NCBI RefSeq assembly: GCF_031450785.1
Contig: NZ_JARTWB010000002.1
Coordinates: 1,860,001 to 1,924,000, forward strand
Direction of reading: 5' to 3'
Length of the DNA stretch: 64,000 bases
DNA from: Caballeronia sp. LZ062
GTDB lineage: Bacteria > Pseudomonadota > Gammaproteobacteria > Burkholderiales > Burkholderiaceae
The position numbers were made by a program, and so were the translations under genes. The stretch's first letter is position 1; every line of letters starts with the position of its first letter. The notes under the pieces were generated by a model that was not told the DNA's origin, made no database searches, and saw only the letters and a list, made by a program, of their open reading frames with translations. Below are positions 55,530 through 64,000 of the stretch, one piece after another.

Positions 55530-55560
55530 CCGCCGGCGCGCAACAAATCGACGCCGGCGG
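55530..55560 (+). terminator. Hairpin after the flavoprotein gene
   Basis: A perfect 9-bp GC stem (55530-55538 with 55552-55560) followed by only TTT lies 22 bases after the stop codon. It is a plausible but weak intrinsic terminator. Confidence 0.5.
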
Positions 55561-55712
55561 TTTACATGCACGAACGTCATCACGTATCCTTCGCGAATGA
55601 ACCGAATCGCATACATCGTCCGACGCCGCCGCTCGCCGCTTCCCTAGGGATGCCGCTGGCTCGTCACGCATTCGCGCTCGTCATGTTCGGTTAGTCTGAA
55701 GCGCAAGGAATG

Positions 55713-55746
55713 AAGCCACGGAAACACCGTGGCTTTTGTTTTTTGC
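55713..55746 (+). terminator. Strong intrinsic terminator in front of argD
   Basis: A perfect 9-bp stem (55713-55721 with 55727-55735) with a 5-base loop runs into TTTTGTTTTTT. It ends only about 43 bases before the argD start and about 200 bases after the previous gene, so it either ends a small independent transcript or forms part of the argD leader. The 280 bases between the two genes hold no coding region that I recognise. Confidence 0.8.
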
Positions 55747-55788
55747 GCGCCGTTTTTTCACCTGAGTTCACGCCCGGAGCCCGCTGTC

Positions 55789-56973
55789 ATGAATTTCAAT
55801 GAGTACCCCGTCGATTCGCTGATGTACATCACGAACCGCCCCGAGATCGTGTTCACGCACGGCAAGGGCTCCTGGCTCTACGACAACACCGGCAAACGCT
55901 ATCTCGACTTCATTCAGGGCTGGGCCGTGAATTCGCTCGGTCATTGCAATGACGGCGTGATCGAGGCGCTCGAGAAGCAGGCGCGCACGCTGATCAATCC
56001 GTCGCCCGCGTTCTACAACGAGCCGATGGCGAAGCTCGCCGCGCTGCTCACCGAGCACAGTTGCTTCGACAAGGTGTTCTTCGCGAACAGCGGCGCGGAA
56101 GCGAACGAAGGCGCGATCAAGCTCGCGCGCAAGTGGGGCCGCAAGTTCCGCAACGGCGCATACGAGATCATCACGTTCGATCACAGCTTCCACGGCCGCA
56201 CGCTCGCGACCATGTCCGCAAGCGGCAAGGCGGGCTGGGACACCATCTATGCGCCGCAAGTGCCGGGCTTTTCCAAGGCGGATCTGAACGACATCGCATC
56301 GGTCGAGAAGCTCATCACCGAAAAGACCGTGGCCGTGATGCTTGAGCCGATTCAGGGCGAAGGCGGCGTGATTCCCGCGACGCGCGAGTTCATGCAGCAA
56401 CTGCGCGCGCTGACGAAGCAGCACAACATTCTCTTGATCGTCGACGAAGTGCAAAGCGGCTGCGGCCGCGCGGGGACGTTGTTCGCGTACGAGTTGTCGG
56501 GCGTCGAGCCGGACATCATGACGCTCGGCAAGGGCATCGGCGGCGGCGTGCCGCTTGCGGCGCTGCTTTCCACGGCGGATGTGGCGTGCTTCGAAGCGGG
56601 CGATCAGGGCGGCACGTACAACGGCAATCCGTTGATGACGGCAGTGGGCTATTCCGTGATCTCGCAGTTGACCGCGCCGGGCTTCCTCGAAGGCGTGCGC
56701 GAGCGCGGCGAGTATTTGCGCTCGGAATTGCTGAAGCTGTCCGATGAACGCGGGTTCAATGGCGAGCGCGGTGAAGGCCTTCTGCGCGCGTTGTTGCTGG
56801 ACGGCGATCAGGGGCCGCAGATCGTCGAAAGGGCTCGGCTGATGCAGCCGGACGGACTGTTGCTGAACGCGGCGCGGCCCAATCTGCTGCGCTTCATGCC
56901 TGCGCTCAATGTGACCAAGGACGAGATCGATCAGATGATGTCGATGCTGCGCTCGGTGCTCGATTCGCTGTGA
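55789..56973 (+). CDS. argD: Acetylornithine/succinylornithine-type class III aminotransferase
   Basis: A 394-residue PLP enzyme of the acetylornithine transaminase family, which in arginine synthesis converts N-acetylglutamate semialdehyde to N-acetylornithine. Visible motifs are [53 protein letters not shown] and the PLP lysine in [17 protein letters not shown]. Start at ATG 55789 ([11 protein letters not shown]); the frame extends upstream into the terminator without protein-like character. It overlaps the following GNAT gene by GTGA. Other class III aminotransferase roles are possible. Confidence 0.92.
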   Translation: MNFNEYPVDSLMYITNRPEIVFTHGKGSWLYDNTGKRYLDFIQGWAVNSLGHCNDGVIEALEKQARTLINPSPAFYNEPMAKLAALLTEHSCFDKVFFANSGAEANEGAIKLARKWGRKFRNGAYEIITFDHSFHGRTLATMSASGKAGWDTIYAPQVPGFSKADLNDIASVEKLITEKTVAVMLEPIQGEGGVIPATREFMQQLRALTKQHNILLIVDEVQSGCGRAGTLFAYELSGVEPDIMTLGKGIGGGVPLAALLSTADVACFEAGDQGGTYNGNPLMTAVGYSVISQLTAPGFLEGVRERGEYLRSELLKLSDERGFNGERGEGLLRALLLDGDQGPQIVERARLMQPDGLLLNAARPNLLRFMPALNVTKDEIDQMMSMLRSVLDSL

Positions 56974-57392
56974 TCATCCGCACGTTCGATGCCAGTGATC
57001 GCGATGCCGTGATCGCTCTGTGGCGCGATGTGTTTCCGGAGTACGCGGATGCATCGCGGCCGCAGCGCGATCCGGCGTTGTCGATTGCTAATAAACTGCG
57101 CACGCAGCCGGAGTTGTTCTTTGTCGGAGCGCTCGACGGGGATGTCGTCGGGACCGTGATGTGCGGGTACGACGGGCATCGTGGGTGGATTTATTCACTC
57201 GCCGTTTCGCCTGCCGTGCGGGGACGCGGGTATGGACGCGCCTTGATGCTTCATGCGGAAGCGGCGCTTGTTCGTGCTGGATGCCCTAAGGTTAATTTGC
57301 AGATTCTTTCTGCTCGGCGGGATCTGGTTCCGTTCTATGAACGGCTTGGGTATCGGGTGGATGAGGTTGTTAGTCTTGGGAAGCGGCTTTAG
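56970..57392 (+). CDS. GNAT family acetyltransferase (YpeA-like)
   Basis: A 140-residue single-domain N-acetyltransferase. The acetyl-CoA binding motif is [17 protein letters not shown], preceded by [12 protein letters not shown] and followed by [22 protein letters not shown]. It resembles YpeA-like GNAT proteins of unknown substrate. The GTG start overlaps the argD stop (GTGA, 56970-56973), so translation is coupled. A large inverted repeat lies downstream. Confidence 0.87.
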   Translation: MIIRTFDASDRDAVIALWRDVFPEYADASRPQRDPALSIANKLRTQPELFFVGALDGDVVGTVMCGYDGHRGWIYSLAVSPAVRGRGYGRALMLHAEAALVRAGCPKVNLQILSARRDLVPFYERLGYRVDEVVSLGKRL

Positions 57393-57410
57393 TTTTTTTG
57401 CTTCGTTCTT

Positions 57411-57558
57411 TTGTGTCAGTCTATTTGCGTTGCCCCCTCCCGGGGCGGGGTCGCTGGCTGCTTTCTTCGTGAAACTTGTGTTCGTGTCGGTCTATTAGCG
57501 TTGCCCCTCCCCGGGGCGGGGCAACGCTAATAGACCGACGACAAAACAAGTTTCACGA
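57411..57558. repeat. Long inverted repeat with an upstream partial direct copy
   Basis: The core is a perfect 22-base inverted repeat (57486-57507 with 57518-57539, 10-base centre) containing GTCTATTAGCGTTGCCCC. Pairing continues outward with a bulge to a second perfect 12-bp arm (57467-57478 with 57547-57558, TCGTGAAACTTG). A partial direct copy of the left half (GTCTATTTGCGTTGCCCC-like plus CGGGGCGGGG) lies at about 57413-57450. It sits between the convergent GNAT and livF genes and can act as a bidirectional terminator; the duplication suggests a dispersed intergenic repeat element. Confidence 0.85.
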
Positions 57559-57620
57559 GAGAACAAAGAAACGAAACGGGAGCAAAACAAAACCCCCGCC
57601 CCGCGAGGAAAGAAGAATCC

Positions 57621-58343
57621 TCACTCGCCCAAATAAGCAGCCCGAACCTTAGGATCATCGAGCATGACCTTGGCATCGCCGGACATCGTGACAGTCCCCG
57701 AATCCATCACATACCCGCGATTAGCGGCCTGAAGCGCCAGCCGCGCATTCTGCTCAACGAGCAATACGGTCAGCCCTTCGGAAGAAATCTCGCGAACGAC
57801 TTCGAAGATCTTCTCGACCATAATGGGAGAAAGTCCCATCGAAGGCTCATCGAGCAACAGCAATTTGGGCCGCGACAACAAAGCCCGCGCCATCGCCAGC
57901 ATCTGCTGTTCGCCGCCGGAGAGCGTGCCCGCATACTGCGACGCCCGCTCCTTCAAACGCGGAAAGAAGCCGAACATCCGTTCGGTGTCCTTCTGAATGC
58001 CATCCGAGTCGTTGCGCAGATACGCTCCCATCTGCATATTCTCGAGAATCGACATGCGCGCGAAAATACCGCGACCTTCCGGCACCATCGCGAGGCCGCG
58101 CTTCAGAAGCTCGTGCGTGGGCACGCCCTTGATCGACTGACCCATGTACTCGATATCCCCGCCCGAGTACGGCTTGAGGCCCGTGATGGCCTTCATCGTC
58201 GTGGTCTTGCCCGCGCCGTTCGCGCCGATCAGCGTGACCAGTTCGCCCTGCCCCACTTCCAGATCGACACCCTTCACCGCCTGGATGCCGCCGTAGTTCA
58301 CCTGCAGACCCTTGACCTTCAACATTGCGCTTGTGGTCGCCAT
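57621..58343 (-). CDS. livF: Branched-chain amino acid ABC transporter ATP-binding protein LivF
   Basis: One of the two ATPases of the Liv importer. The 240-residue protein has Walker A IGANGAGKTTTM, signature LSGGEQQMLAMARAL, Walker B LLLLDEPSMGLSP and VEQNARLAL, typical of LivF. The start abuts the livG stop with no gap, so translation is coupled. Last gene of the liv operon. Confidence 0.95.
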   Translation of the reverse strand: MATTSAMLKVKGLQVNYGGIQAVKGVDLEVGQGELVTLIGANGAGKTTTMKAITGLKPYSGGDIEYMGQSIKGVPTHELLKRGLAMVPEGRGIFARMSILENMQMGAYLRNDSDGIQKDTERMFGFFPRLKERASQYAGTLSGGEQQMLAMARALLSRPKLLLLDEPSMGLSPIMVEKIFEVVREISSEGLTVLLVEQNARLALQAANRGYVMDSGTVTMSGDAKVMLDDPKVRAAYLGE

Positions 58344-59120
58344 TTAGTGCACCCCCGCACCCAGATATGCCTCGATCACCTTCGGGTCCTTCTGCACGTC
58401 CTGCGGCAGACCTTCGGCGATCACCTTGCCGTAATCGAGCACCGTCATGCGGTTGCACAATCCCATCACGAGTTTCACGTCGTGTTCGATCAACAGAATC
58501 GTCTTGCCGTCCGCGCGAATCTTGTCGAGCAGGCGCGTGAGTTCCACCTTCTCCGTCGCGTTCATGCCGGCAGCAGGTTCGTCGAGCGCGAGGAGCTTCG
58601 GATCAGTCGCGAGCGCACGCGCGATCTCCAGACGACGCTGGTGGCCATACGACAGATTGCGCGACGTATAGTCCGCGTACTGCAGCACGCCGACATACTC
58701 CAGCAGTTCCAGCGCGCGCTCCTTGATTTCCTTCTCTTCGCGGCGTTCGGCGGGCGTCTGAAACACCGCGCCGATCAGGCCGTGCTTCGTGCGCACATGG
58801 CGCCCGACCATCACGTTTTCCAGCGCGGTCATGCCGCCGAAGAGACGAATGTTCTGGAACGTGCGTGCGATGCCCGCCTTCGCCACCTGATACACGGCGG
58901 TTGGCGTGTAGGCTTCGCCGTCGAGCTTGAATTCGCCCGAATCCGGCGTGTAAAGGCCCGTAATGACGTTGAAGAACGTCGTCTTGCCCGCGCCGTTCGG
59001 GCCGATCAGGCCGTAGATTTCGCCTTCCTTGATTTCGAGGCCAACTTCGGACAGCGCCTGCAAGCCGCCGAAACGCTTGTTCACGCCCTTCACGGACAAC
59101 CGAGTACGTTTGTCGCTCAT
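58344..59120 (-). CDS. livG: Branched-chain amino acid ABC transporter ATP-binding protein LivG
   Basis: The second Liv ATPase, 258 residues, with Walker A GPNGAGKTTFFNVITG, signature LSYGHQRRLEIARAL, Walker B LLALDEPAAGMN and the LivG-type IEHDVKLVMGLCNR. It lies 15 bases after livM and directly joins livF. Confidence 0.95.
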   Translation of the reverse strand: MSDKRTRLSVKGVNKRFGGLQALSEVGLEIKEGEIYGLIGPNGAGKTTFFNVITGLYTPDSGEFKLDGEAYTPTAVYQVAKAGIARTFQNIRLFGGMTALENVMVGRHVRTKHGLIGAVFQTPAERREEKEIKERALELLEYVGVLQYADYTSRNLSYGHQRRLEIARALATDPKLLALDEPAAGMNATEKVELTRLLDKIRADGKTILLIEHDVKLVMGLCNRMTVLDYGKVIAEGLPQDVQKDPKVIEAYLGAGVH

Positions 59121-59135
59121 TTTTGATTCCCCCGC

Positions 59136-60305
59136 TTAGGCGCGCACCGGCTTCTTGCCGTTGCGCTTCGCGATCTTCGCGATCTTGTCTTCGTGTTTCG
59201 CGGCGGGCCACAGGCCTTCCGAGCGATACAGCATGATCAGCACCATCGCCAGGCCGTACAGCAACTGGCGGATGACTTCCGTATCCACGATCTGATGGCC
59301 GAAGACGGCGTTTTGCAGCGGACCCATCGTCGAGCGCAGGAATTCGGGGAACACGGCGAGCAGTACCGCGCCGAGAATCACGCCCGGAATGTGGCCCATG
59401 CCGCCGAGCACCACGCACGCCAGCACGACGATCGATTCCCAGAACGTGAACGATTCCGGCGAGACGAAGCCTTGGAACGCGCCGAACATCGCGCCCGACA
59501 GGCCGCCGAACGACGCGCCCATCGCGAACGCAAGCAGCTTCACGTTACGCGTGTTGATGCCCATGGCCTTCGCCGCGATTTCGTCTTCGCGGATCGCGGC
59601 CCATGCACGGCCGATGCGCGAGTGCTGCAGGCGCGTACAGACCCAGATCACCAGCAGCGCGCCGAGCACGAACAAGTAGTAGTACATGTACACCGACGGG
59701 AACTTCATGCCGAACAACTCGTGCGTCTGCGACAGGTTGAAGCCCGCCACCGTCACCGGATCGATGCCCGTGATGCCCTTCGGACCGTTCGTGATGTTCA
59801 CCGGACGGTCGAGGTTGTTCATGAAGATCCGCACGATTTCGCCGAAGCCGAGCGTCACGATAGCGAGGTAGTCGCCACGCAGACGCAGCGTCGGTGCGCC
59901 GAGCAGCACGCCGAACGTGGCGGCGAGCGCCATCGCGATCGGCACGATCAAGAGGAACGGCAGGTGCAGCCCGCCCGGCGCCAGATGCGCGATCCATTCG
60001 AACTGCGAGGTCAGCTGCGGCGAAGACAGGAGCGCCGCCACATACGCGCCGACCGCATAAAACGCGATGTAGCCCAAATCGAGCAGGCCGGCGAAGCCGA
60101 CCACCACGTTGAGGCCGAGCGCGAGCATCACGTAAAGCATTGCGAAGTCGAGCACGCGGACCCAGTAGTTGCCGCCGGCTGCGCCGATCACCATCGGCGC
60201 GGCGATCACGAACGCCGCGACGATGATGCCGACGACGAGCGTCTTGCCCGTGTTCTTCTCGGGGATGAGCGTCGTGGACGGCTCAATCGGTTGAATCGAA
60301 GTCAT
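59136..60305 (-). CDS. livM: Branched-chain amino acid ABC transporter permease LivM
   Basis: A 389-residue inner-membrane permease with about ten hydrophobic segments. Family parts are LGLNVVVGFAGLLDLGYIAFYAVGAY and LRLRGDYLAIVTLGFGEIVRI. The C-terminal tail is basic (KIAKIAKRNGKKPVRA). It forms the channel with LivH. Spacing to livH is 24 bases. Confidence 0.95.
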   Translation of the reverse strand: MTSIQPIEPSTTLIPEKNTGKTLVVGIIVAAFVIAAPMVIGAAGGNYWVRVLDFAMLYVMLALGLNVVVGFAGLLDLGYIAFYAVGAYVAALLSSPQLTSQFEWIAHLAPGGLHLPFLLIVPIAMALAATFGVLLGAPTLRLRGDYLAIVTLGFGEIVRIFMNNLDRPVNITNGPKGITGIDPVTVAGFNLSQTHELFGMKFPSVYMYYYLFVLGALLVIWVCTRLQHSRIGRAWAAIREDEIAAKAMGINTRNVKLLAFAMGASFGGLSGAMFGAFQGFVSPESFTFWESIVVLACVVLGGMGHIPGVILGAVLLAVFPEFLRSTMGPLQNAVFGHQIVDTEVIRQLLYGLAMVLIMLYRSEGLWPAAKHEDKIAKIAKRNGKKPVRA

Positions 60306-60329
60306 TTTGTAGAGCTCCTCACACGGTCT

Positions 60330-61280
60330 TTAAGCGCGGTCCGCGACACGTTCGCCGAGCAGACCCGACGGACGGAACACGAGCACGATGATCAGCACGA
60401 TGAAGGCGAACACGTCCTGATAGTTACTGCCGAAGACGCCGCCCGTCAGATTGCCGATGTAACCGGCGCCCAACTGTTCGATGAGACCGAGAAGCACGCC
60501 GCCGACCATCGCGCCGCCCAGGTTGCCGATGCCGCCCAGCACCGCCGCGGTGAACGCCTTCAGGCCGGGAATGAAGCCCATGTAGAAGTGCGCGTTGCCG
60601 TATTCGGACGCGATCATCACGCCGGCGAGCGCAGCAAGCGCCGAGCCGATCATGAAGGTCGCCGAGATGACGAAGTTCGGGTTCACGCCCATCAGCGATG
60701 CGACGCCGGGGTTTTCGGCGATGGCGCGCATCGCGCGGCCGAGCTTGGTCTTGTGCACGAGCAGCAAGAGGCCGCCCATCACGAGGAACGCCACTACGAT
60801 GATCACGATTTCCGTCATCGAGATGACCGCGCCGGGACGCGTCTCAGTGGCGGTGATGACGTTGATCGGATCGGTCGGCAGAAGCTGCGGGAACGCGAGC
60901 GGGTTGCGGCCCCAGATCATCATGGCGACCGTTTGCAGCAGGATCGACACGCCGATTGCCGTGATCAGCGGCGCGAGACGCGGCGCCTTGCGCAGCGGCC
61001 GGTACGCGACGCGTTCGATGGTGTAGCCGACGATCGCGCAGACGATGGCGGCCACGACGAGCGCGATGGTCAGCATGATCGGGCCGGGCATCGACGGAAA
61101 ATGGTTCTGCATGACGCCGATGGCTGAAAGCGCCACCATCGCGCCGACCATCAGCACGTCGCCGTGCGCGAAGTTGATGATGCCGAGAATGCCGTACACC
61201 ATCGTGTAACCCAACGCGATGATGGCGTAGACGCTGCCAAGCACCAGACCGTTGAGGATCTGCTGGATGAAAATATCCAT
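60330..61280 (-). CDS. livH: Branched-chain amino acid ABC transporter permease LivH
   Basis: A 316-residue permease that begins MDIFIQQILNGLVLGSVYAI and continues ALGYTMVYGILGIINFAHGD, both typical of LivH. GLKAFTAAVLGGIGNLGGAM is the conserved C-terminal loop that contacts the ATPases. About 220 bases separate it from livJ upstream; that gap (61281-61501) holds no gene I recognise, and transcription may read through from livJ. Confidence 0.95.
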   Translation of the reverse strand: MDIFIQQILNGLVLGSVYAIIALGYTMVYGILGIINFAHGDVLMVGAMVALSAIGVMQNHFPSMPGPIMLTIALVVAAIVCAIVGYTIERVAYRPLRKAPRLAPLITAIGVSILLQTVAMMIWGRNPLAFPQLLPTDPINVITATETRPGAVISMTEIVIIVVAFLVMGGLLLLVHKTKLGRAMRAIAENPGVASLMGVNPNFVISATFMIGSALAALAGVMIASEYGNAHFYMGFIPGLKAFTAAVLGGIGNLGGAMVGGVLLGLIEQLGAGYIGNLTGGVFGSNYQDVFAFIVLIIVLVFRPSGLLGERVADRA

Positions 61281-61501
61281 TTAAAGCTCCTTAGCCCCGT
61301 GCGACCGGATCACGCCTTTATCACCGGCCGATAAACCGGTGTGAAGCGAAATCTGGAGCAGCACTGCGCGTACTTTTAAAAAAACCGGTAAGGGTTAATC
61401 GCCTGCCGTTGCGCCCGCCGCCGGATAGGTGCGAGCGCCCGCCAGACGGATGCGAAACGGCGCTTGTCGGATAGGCGCCGCAAGACTGCAAACGCCTGCT
61501 G

Positions 61502-62719
61502 CTACTGCTTCACGACGTCGAGCACGTCCTTCTTTTTGTCCTTGAAGTCGTAAAGCGTGATGGTGCTCGTCTTCAGATCGCCTTTATCGTCGAAAGCGAT
61601 ATGCCCCGTCAGACCGTTGAAATCCGTCGTGGCCATCGCCGCGAGCACCTTGCTCGCCTCGATGGAATTAGCGCGCTTCATTGCGTCGACGATCACGTAC
61701 ATCGCGTCATACGTGAACGGCGCGTAAATCTGCACGGGCGTATGAAACCGTGCCTCGTACTTCTGCGCGAAGTCCGCGCCCTTGTCCATCTTCTCGAGCG
61801 CGGGGCCCGCTTCGGAGCACACGACGTTCTGCACGGCGTCGCCTGCCAGTTCCGGCAGCTGCTGCGTGCAGACGCCGTCGCCCGCCAGAATCTTCGCCTT
61901 CACGCCGAGCGCCGCCGCTTCTTTGGCGAACGGGCCGCCCGTCACGTCCATGCCGCCGTACATTACGGCGTCGGGCTGCGCGCGCTTGATCTTCGTCAGG
62001 ATCGCCTTGAAGTTGCGCGCTTTCTCCGACGTCGTCTCGCGCGCGGCGATCTTCACGCCGCCCGCCTGCGCCGAACTCGCGAACGCATCCGCGAGGCCGC
62101 GGCCGTAGGCGGTAGCGTCGTCCACGACCACCACTTTCTTCGCGTGCAGCGTCTTGATCGCGTAGCCGGCCAGCACGGGGCCTTGCAGCGCATCGGTTCC
62201 GACCACGCGAAAGGTCGTCTTGTAACCCTGCTTCGTGTACTGCGGGTTTGTCGTCGACGGCGAGATCTCCGCGATGCCCGCATCGCTGTAAATCTTCGAC
62301 GCCGGAATCGACACGCCCGAATTCAGATGGCCGATCACCGCGACCACGTGGTCATCCACCAGGCGCTGCGCGGCTTCTTCGCCGGTGCGCGGGTCGGCTG
62401 CGTCGTCCTGGCTGTCGAGTTCGAGGCGAATGGACCGGCCGTCGATGGTGAGACCTTGCGCGCTGATTTCCTCCAGCGCGAGCCGCGCGCCGTTTTCGTT
62501 GTCTTTCCCGAGATGGGCCTGCGTTCCGGATAACGGCGCGACGTGGCCGATCTTGACTACCGTCGCCGCACTCGCCGGCGCGGGGGCGGCCGACGCCGCA
62601 GTCGGGGCGCTCGCCGCCGGTGCTGCTCCGCTCGCTCCGCCTTCGTCCTTCTTGCCGCATGCGGTCGCCATTGCAACCGCAGCCGCGATGGACACGGCGT
62701 AAGCAAACTTGAATCGCAT
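61502..62719 (-). CDS. livJ: Branched-chain amino acid ABC transporter substrate-binding protein (lipoprotein)
   Basis: A 405-residue LivJ/LivK-like binding protein. The N-terminal signal SIAAAVAMATACGKK holds a lipobox-like ATAC-G, so the protein is probably a lipoprotein; an Ala/Pro-rich linker follows (residues about 25-55). The binding fold starts VVKIGHVAPLSGTQAHLGKDNENG and has SPSTTNPQYTKQGY and the C-terminal GLTGHIAFDDKGD. ATG 62719 is preceded by GGAGA; the frame extends upstream without protein character. First gene of the liv operon. Confidence 0.93.
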   Translation of the reverse strand: MRFKFAYAVSIAAAVAMATACGKKDEGGASGAAPAASAPTAASAAPAPASAATVVKIGHVAPLSGTQAHLGKDNENGARLALEEISAQGLTIDGRSIRLELDSQDDAADPRTGEEAAQRLVDDHVVAVIGHLNSGVSIPASKIYSDAGIAEISPSTTNPQYTKQGYKTTFRVVGTDALQGPVLAGYAIKTLHAKKVVVVDDATAYGRGLADAFASSAQAGGVKIAARETTSEKARNFKAILTKIKRAQPDAVMYGGMDVTGGPFAKEAAALGVKAKILAGDGVCTQQLPELAGDAVQNVVCSEAGPALEKMDKGADFAQKYEARFHTPVQIYAPFTYDAMYVIVDAMKRANSIEASKVLAAMATTDFNGLTGHIAFDDKGDLKTSTITLYDFKDKKKDVLDVVKQ

Positions 62720-62784
62720 CAAATGAGATCTCCTGCGCCTTTCAAAACCGTTGTCGGAGGCCCTTCCGGACTCAGGACGCGCGA

Positions 62785-62812
62785 ATTGTAACGCTAAATA
62801 TGAGACGAGCAA
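62785..62812 (-). promoter_or_regulatory. Candidate livJ promoter
   Basis: On the minus strand, -35 TTGCTC (62807-62812) and -10 TACAAT (62785-62790) are 16 bases apart, placing the start of transcription about 60 bases before the livJ ATG. The remaining intergenic region up to 63025 holds no gene I can support. Confidence 0.5.
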
Positions 62813-63024
62813 TATTCTTGCGTGGCGGGGTTTTCCAGCATTGCAACCCGCATTTTTCGGCGATTTTTCGGCAAAAGCGCAACCGGGTTGCGATCCTGTT
62901 TTGTGCAGCAGTTGCACCATTCCGGGAACGGGGTTTATGCGGACGCGGACGCTCACGTTTGCGACCGCTGGCCGCAACGCACTGATCTGGTGCGTACGCC
63001 CGCGTGCGCCCTCGCGCGCCGAAC

Positions 63025-63051
63025 GAAAAAAAAGCGCCCGCAGGCGCTTTT
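63025..63051 (-). terminator. Intrinsic terminator of ispH
   Basis: A perfect 9-bp stem (63030-63038 with 63043-63051) with a 4-base loop is followed, in the minus direction, by a T run (A run at 63025-63033 on the plus strand). It lies about 18 bases after the ispH stop. Confidence 0.85.
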
Positions 63052-63068
63052 CGAAGGATTCGACTAAT

Positions 63069-64000
63069 TTATTGCGGCAGCGACAGCCCGCGTGGCAGCG
63101 GGAACGAGATCGTCTCCTCGATGCCTTCCAGCGAGCGCACGCTGCGCACGCCGAGTTCGCGCAGCCGGCCGATCACGGCCTGCGCGAGCACTTCCGGCGC
63201 CGATGCGCCCGCCGTCACGCCGATGCGCTTTTTGCCTTCGACCCATTTCGGATCGATCTGCGTCGGCGAATCCACCATATAGGCGGGAATGCCGCTGCGT
63301 TCGGCCACTTCGCGCAGCCGGCTCGAATTCGAACTGTTCGGGCTGCCGACCACGATCACCACATCGCATTGCGGCGCGAGAAACTTCACCGCGTCCTGGC
63401 GGTTCTGCGTCGCATAGCAAATGTCCTGCTTCTTCGGCTCCTTGATCGCCGGGTACTTGTTCTTGAGCGCGTCGATGATGGCGGAAGCGTCGTCGACCGA
63501 AAGCGTCGTCTGCGTCACGTACGCGATGCGGTTGGGATCGGGCAGATCGAGCTTCAGTACGTCGTCGATATCTTCGACCAGGTGCATGCCCTCGCCCGAT
63601 TGGCCCATCGTCCCTTCGACTTCCGGGTGCCCTTTGTGGCCGATCATTACGATGTCGAAGCCTTCCTGGCGCATCTTCGCGACTTCCATGTGGACCTTGG
63701 TCACGAGCGGGCACGTGGCATCGAACACGCGCAGGCCGCGCGTTTCGGCTTCGACGCGCACCGCCTTCGAGACGCCGTGCGCGCTGAAGATCAGCGTGCT
63801 GCCTTCCGGCACATCCGACAATTCCTCGATGAAGATCGCGCCCTTCTTGCGCAGGTCGGCGACGACATACGCGTTATGGACGATCTCGTGACGCACGTAG
63901 ATCGGCGCGCCGAACAGCTTGATCGCGCGCTCGACGATTTCGATGGCGCGATCCACGCCCGCGCAGAAGCCGCGCGGCTGCGCGAGCAGGATTTCGATGT
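63069..64000 (-). CDS. ispH: 4-hydroxy-3-methylbut-2-enyl diphosphate reductase (5' end outside window)
   Basis: IspH (LytB) is the last enzyme of the MEP isoprenoid pathway and carries a 4Fe-4S cluster. The frame is open to the window edge; only the first dozen or so codons are missing. Cluster cysteines are visible in [11 protein letters not shown] (near 63970), [12 protein letters not shown] and [22 protein letters not shown] and [11 protein letters not shown] are further hallmarks. Confidence 0.96.
   Translation of the reverse strand, partial: IEILLAQPRGFCAGVDRAIEIVERAIKLFGAPIYVRHEIVHNAYVVADLRKKGAIFIEELSDVPEGSTLIFSAHGVSKAVRVEAETRGLRVFDATCPLVTKVHMEVAKMRQEGFDIVMIGHKGHPEVEGTMGQSGEGMHLVEDIDDVLKLDLPDPNRIAYVTQTTLSVDDASAIIDALKNKYPAIKEPKKQDICYATQNRQDAVKFLAPQCDVVIVVGSPNSSNSSRLREVAERSGIPAYMVDSPTQIDPKWVEGKKRIGVTAGASAPEVLAQAVIGRLRELGVRSVRSLEGIEETISFPLPRGLSLPQ

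Noticed and set aside
54040..55647. A 535-codon plus-strand frame overlapping the flavoprotein gene
   Set aside because: The true gene in another frame has complete ferredoxin, FAD and NAD motifs; this frame has none.
59193..61127. A 644-codon open frame on the plus strand opposite livM and livH
   Set aside because: Composition is almost entirely Arg, His, Glu, Ala and Asp without hydrophobic core; the opposite strand encodes clear permeases.

Overview
The window looks like ordinary chromosomal DNA from a GC-rich betaproteobacterium of the Burkholderiaceae, most likely Caballeronia or Paraburkholderia (the genus is inferred from gene order and protein families, not measured). Supporting signs are the DUF3460 gene before scpA, the DUF2486 gene beside holC, 6S RNA downstream of zapA, the pepA/lptF divergence, and an APS-reductase type cys operon containing DUF934. 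I see no prophage, CRISPR array, insertion sequence or defence island.

Region by region. 1-7.7 kb: 3' end of metG, then tamB and tamA convergent to it. 7.7-11.4 kb: DUF3460, scpA, panC, panD, an orphan ParA ATPase and a PaaI-type thioesterase. 11.4-23.4 kb: a cobalamin cluster. cobQ is on the minus strand. cobU, cbiB, the threonine-phosphate decarboxylase gene and btuF run on the plus strand. btuB, btuC, btuD, cobT, cobS and the cobC phosphatase run on the minus strand behind a cobalamin riboswitch with a good sigma-70 promoter. Together they cover B12 uptake, late adenosylcobinamide steps and lower-ligand assembly; no corrin-ring genes are in the window. 23.5-29.7 kb: a ZapB-like protein, zapA, 6S RNA, EVE and SIMPL proteins, lgt, a LysR regulator and ilvD. 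29.7-34.8 kb: a large autotransporter. 35-40 kb: DUF2486, holC, pepA, lptF, lptG. 39.9-47.7 kb: a CbiX/SirB-like chelatase, then a minus-strand sulfate assimilation operon (cysI, DUF934, cysH, cysD, cysN, cobA for siroheme) with a divergent CysB-type regulator. 47.7-53.4 kb: a solitary periplasmic binding protein, tRNA-Leu(CAA), a gene-poor stretch, a zinc-ribbon membrane protein with 29-residue repeats, a noncoding 81-bp tandem array, rsuA and a small membrane protein. 53.4-57.4 kb: a YeeZ-like epimerase, a ferredoxin-reductase-type flavoprotein, an argD-like aminotransferase and a GNAT protein. 57.5-62.8 kb: a complete branched-chain amino acid ABC operon (livJ, livH, livM, livG, livF). 63-64 kb: the 3' part of ispH.

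The least ordinary features are repeats. Between the threonine-phosphate decarboxylase gene and btuF lie five degenerate copies of the gene junction itself: each unit begins like the btuF signal sequence, most end like the CobC C terminus, and several are joined by ATGA stop/start overlaps. A second array of about seven 81-bp units lies at 51.75-52.29 kb, directly after a gene that carries its own 87-bp coding repeats. Other points worth checking are a perfect 12-bp palindrome inside the 6S RNA promoter, a probable frameshift at the 3' end of pepA, and an orphan terminator just before argD.
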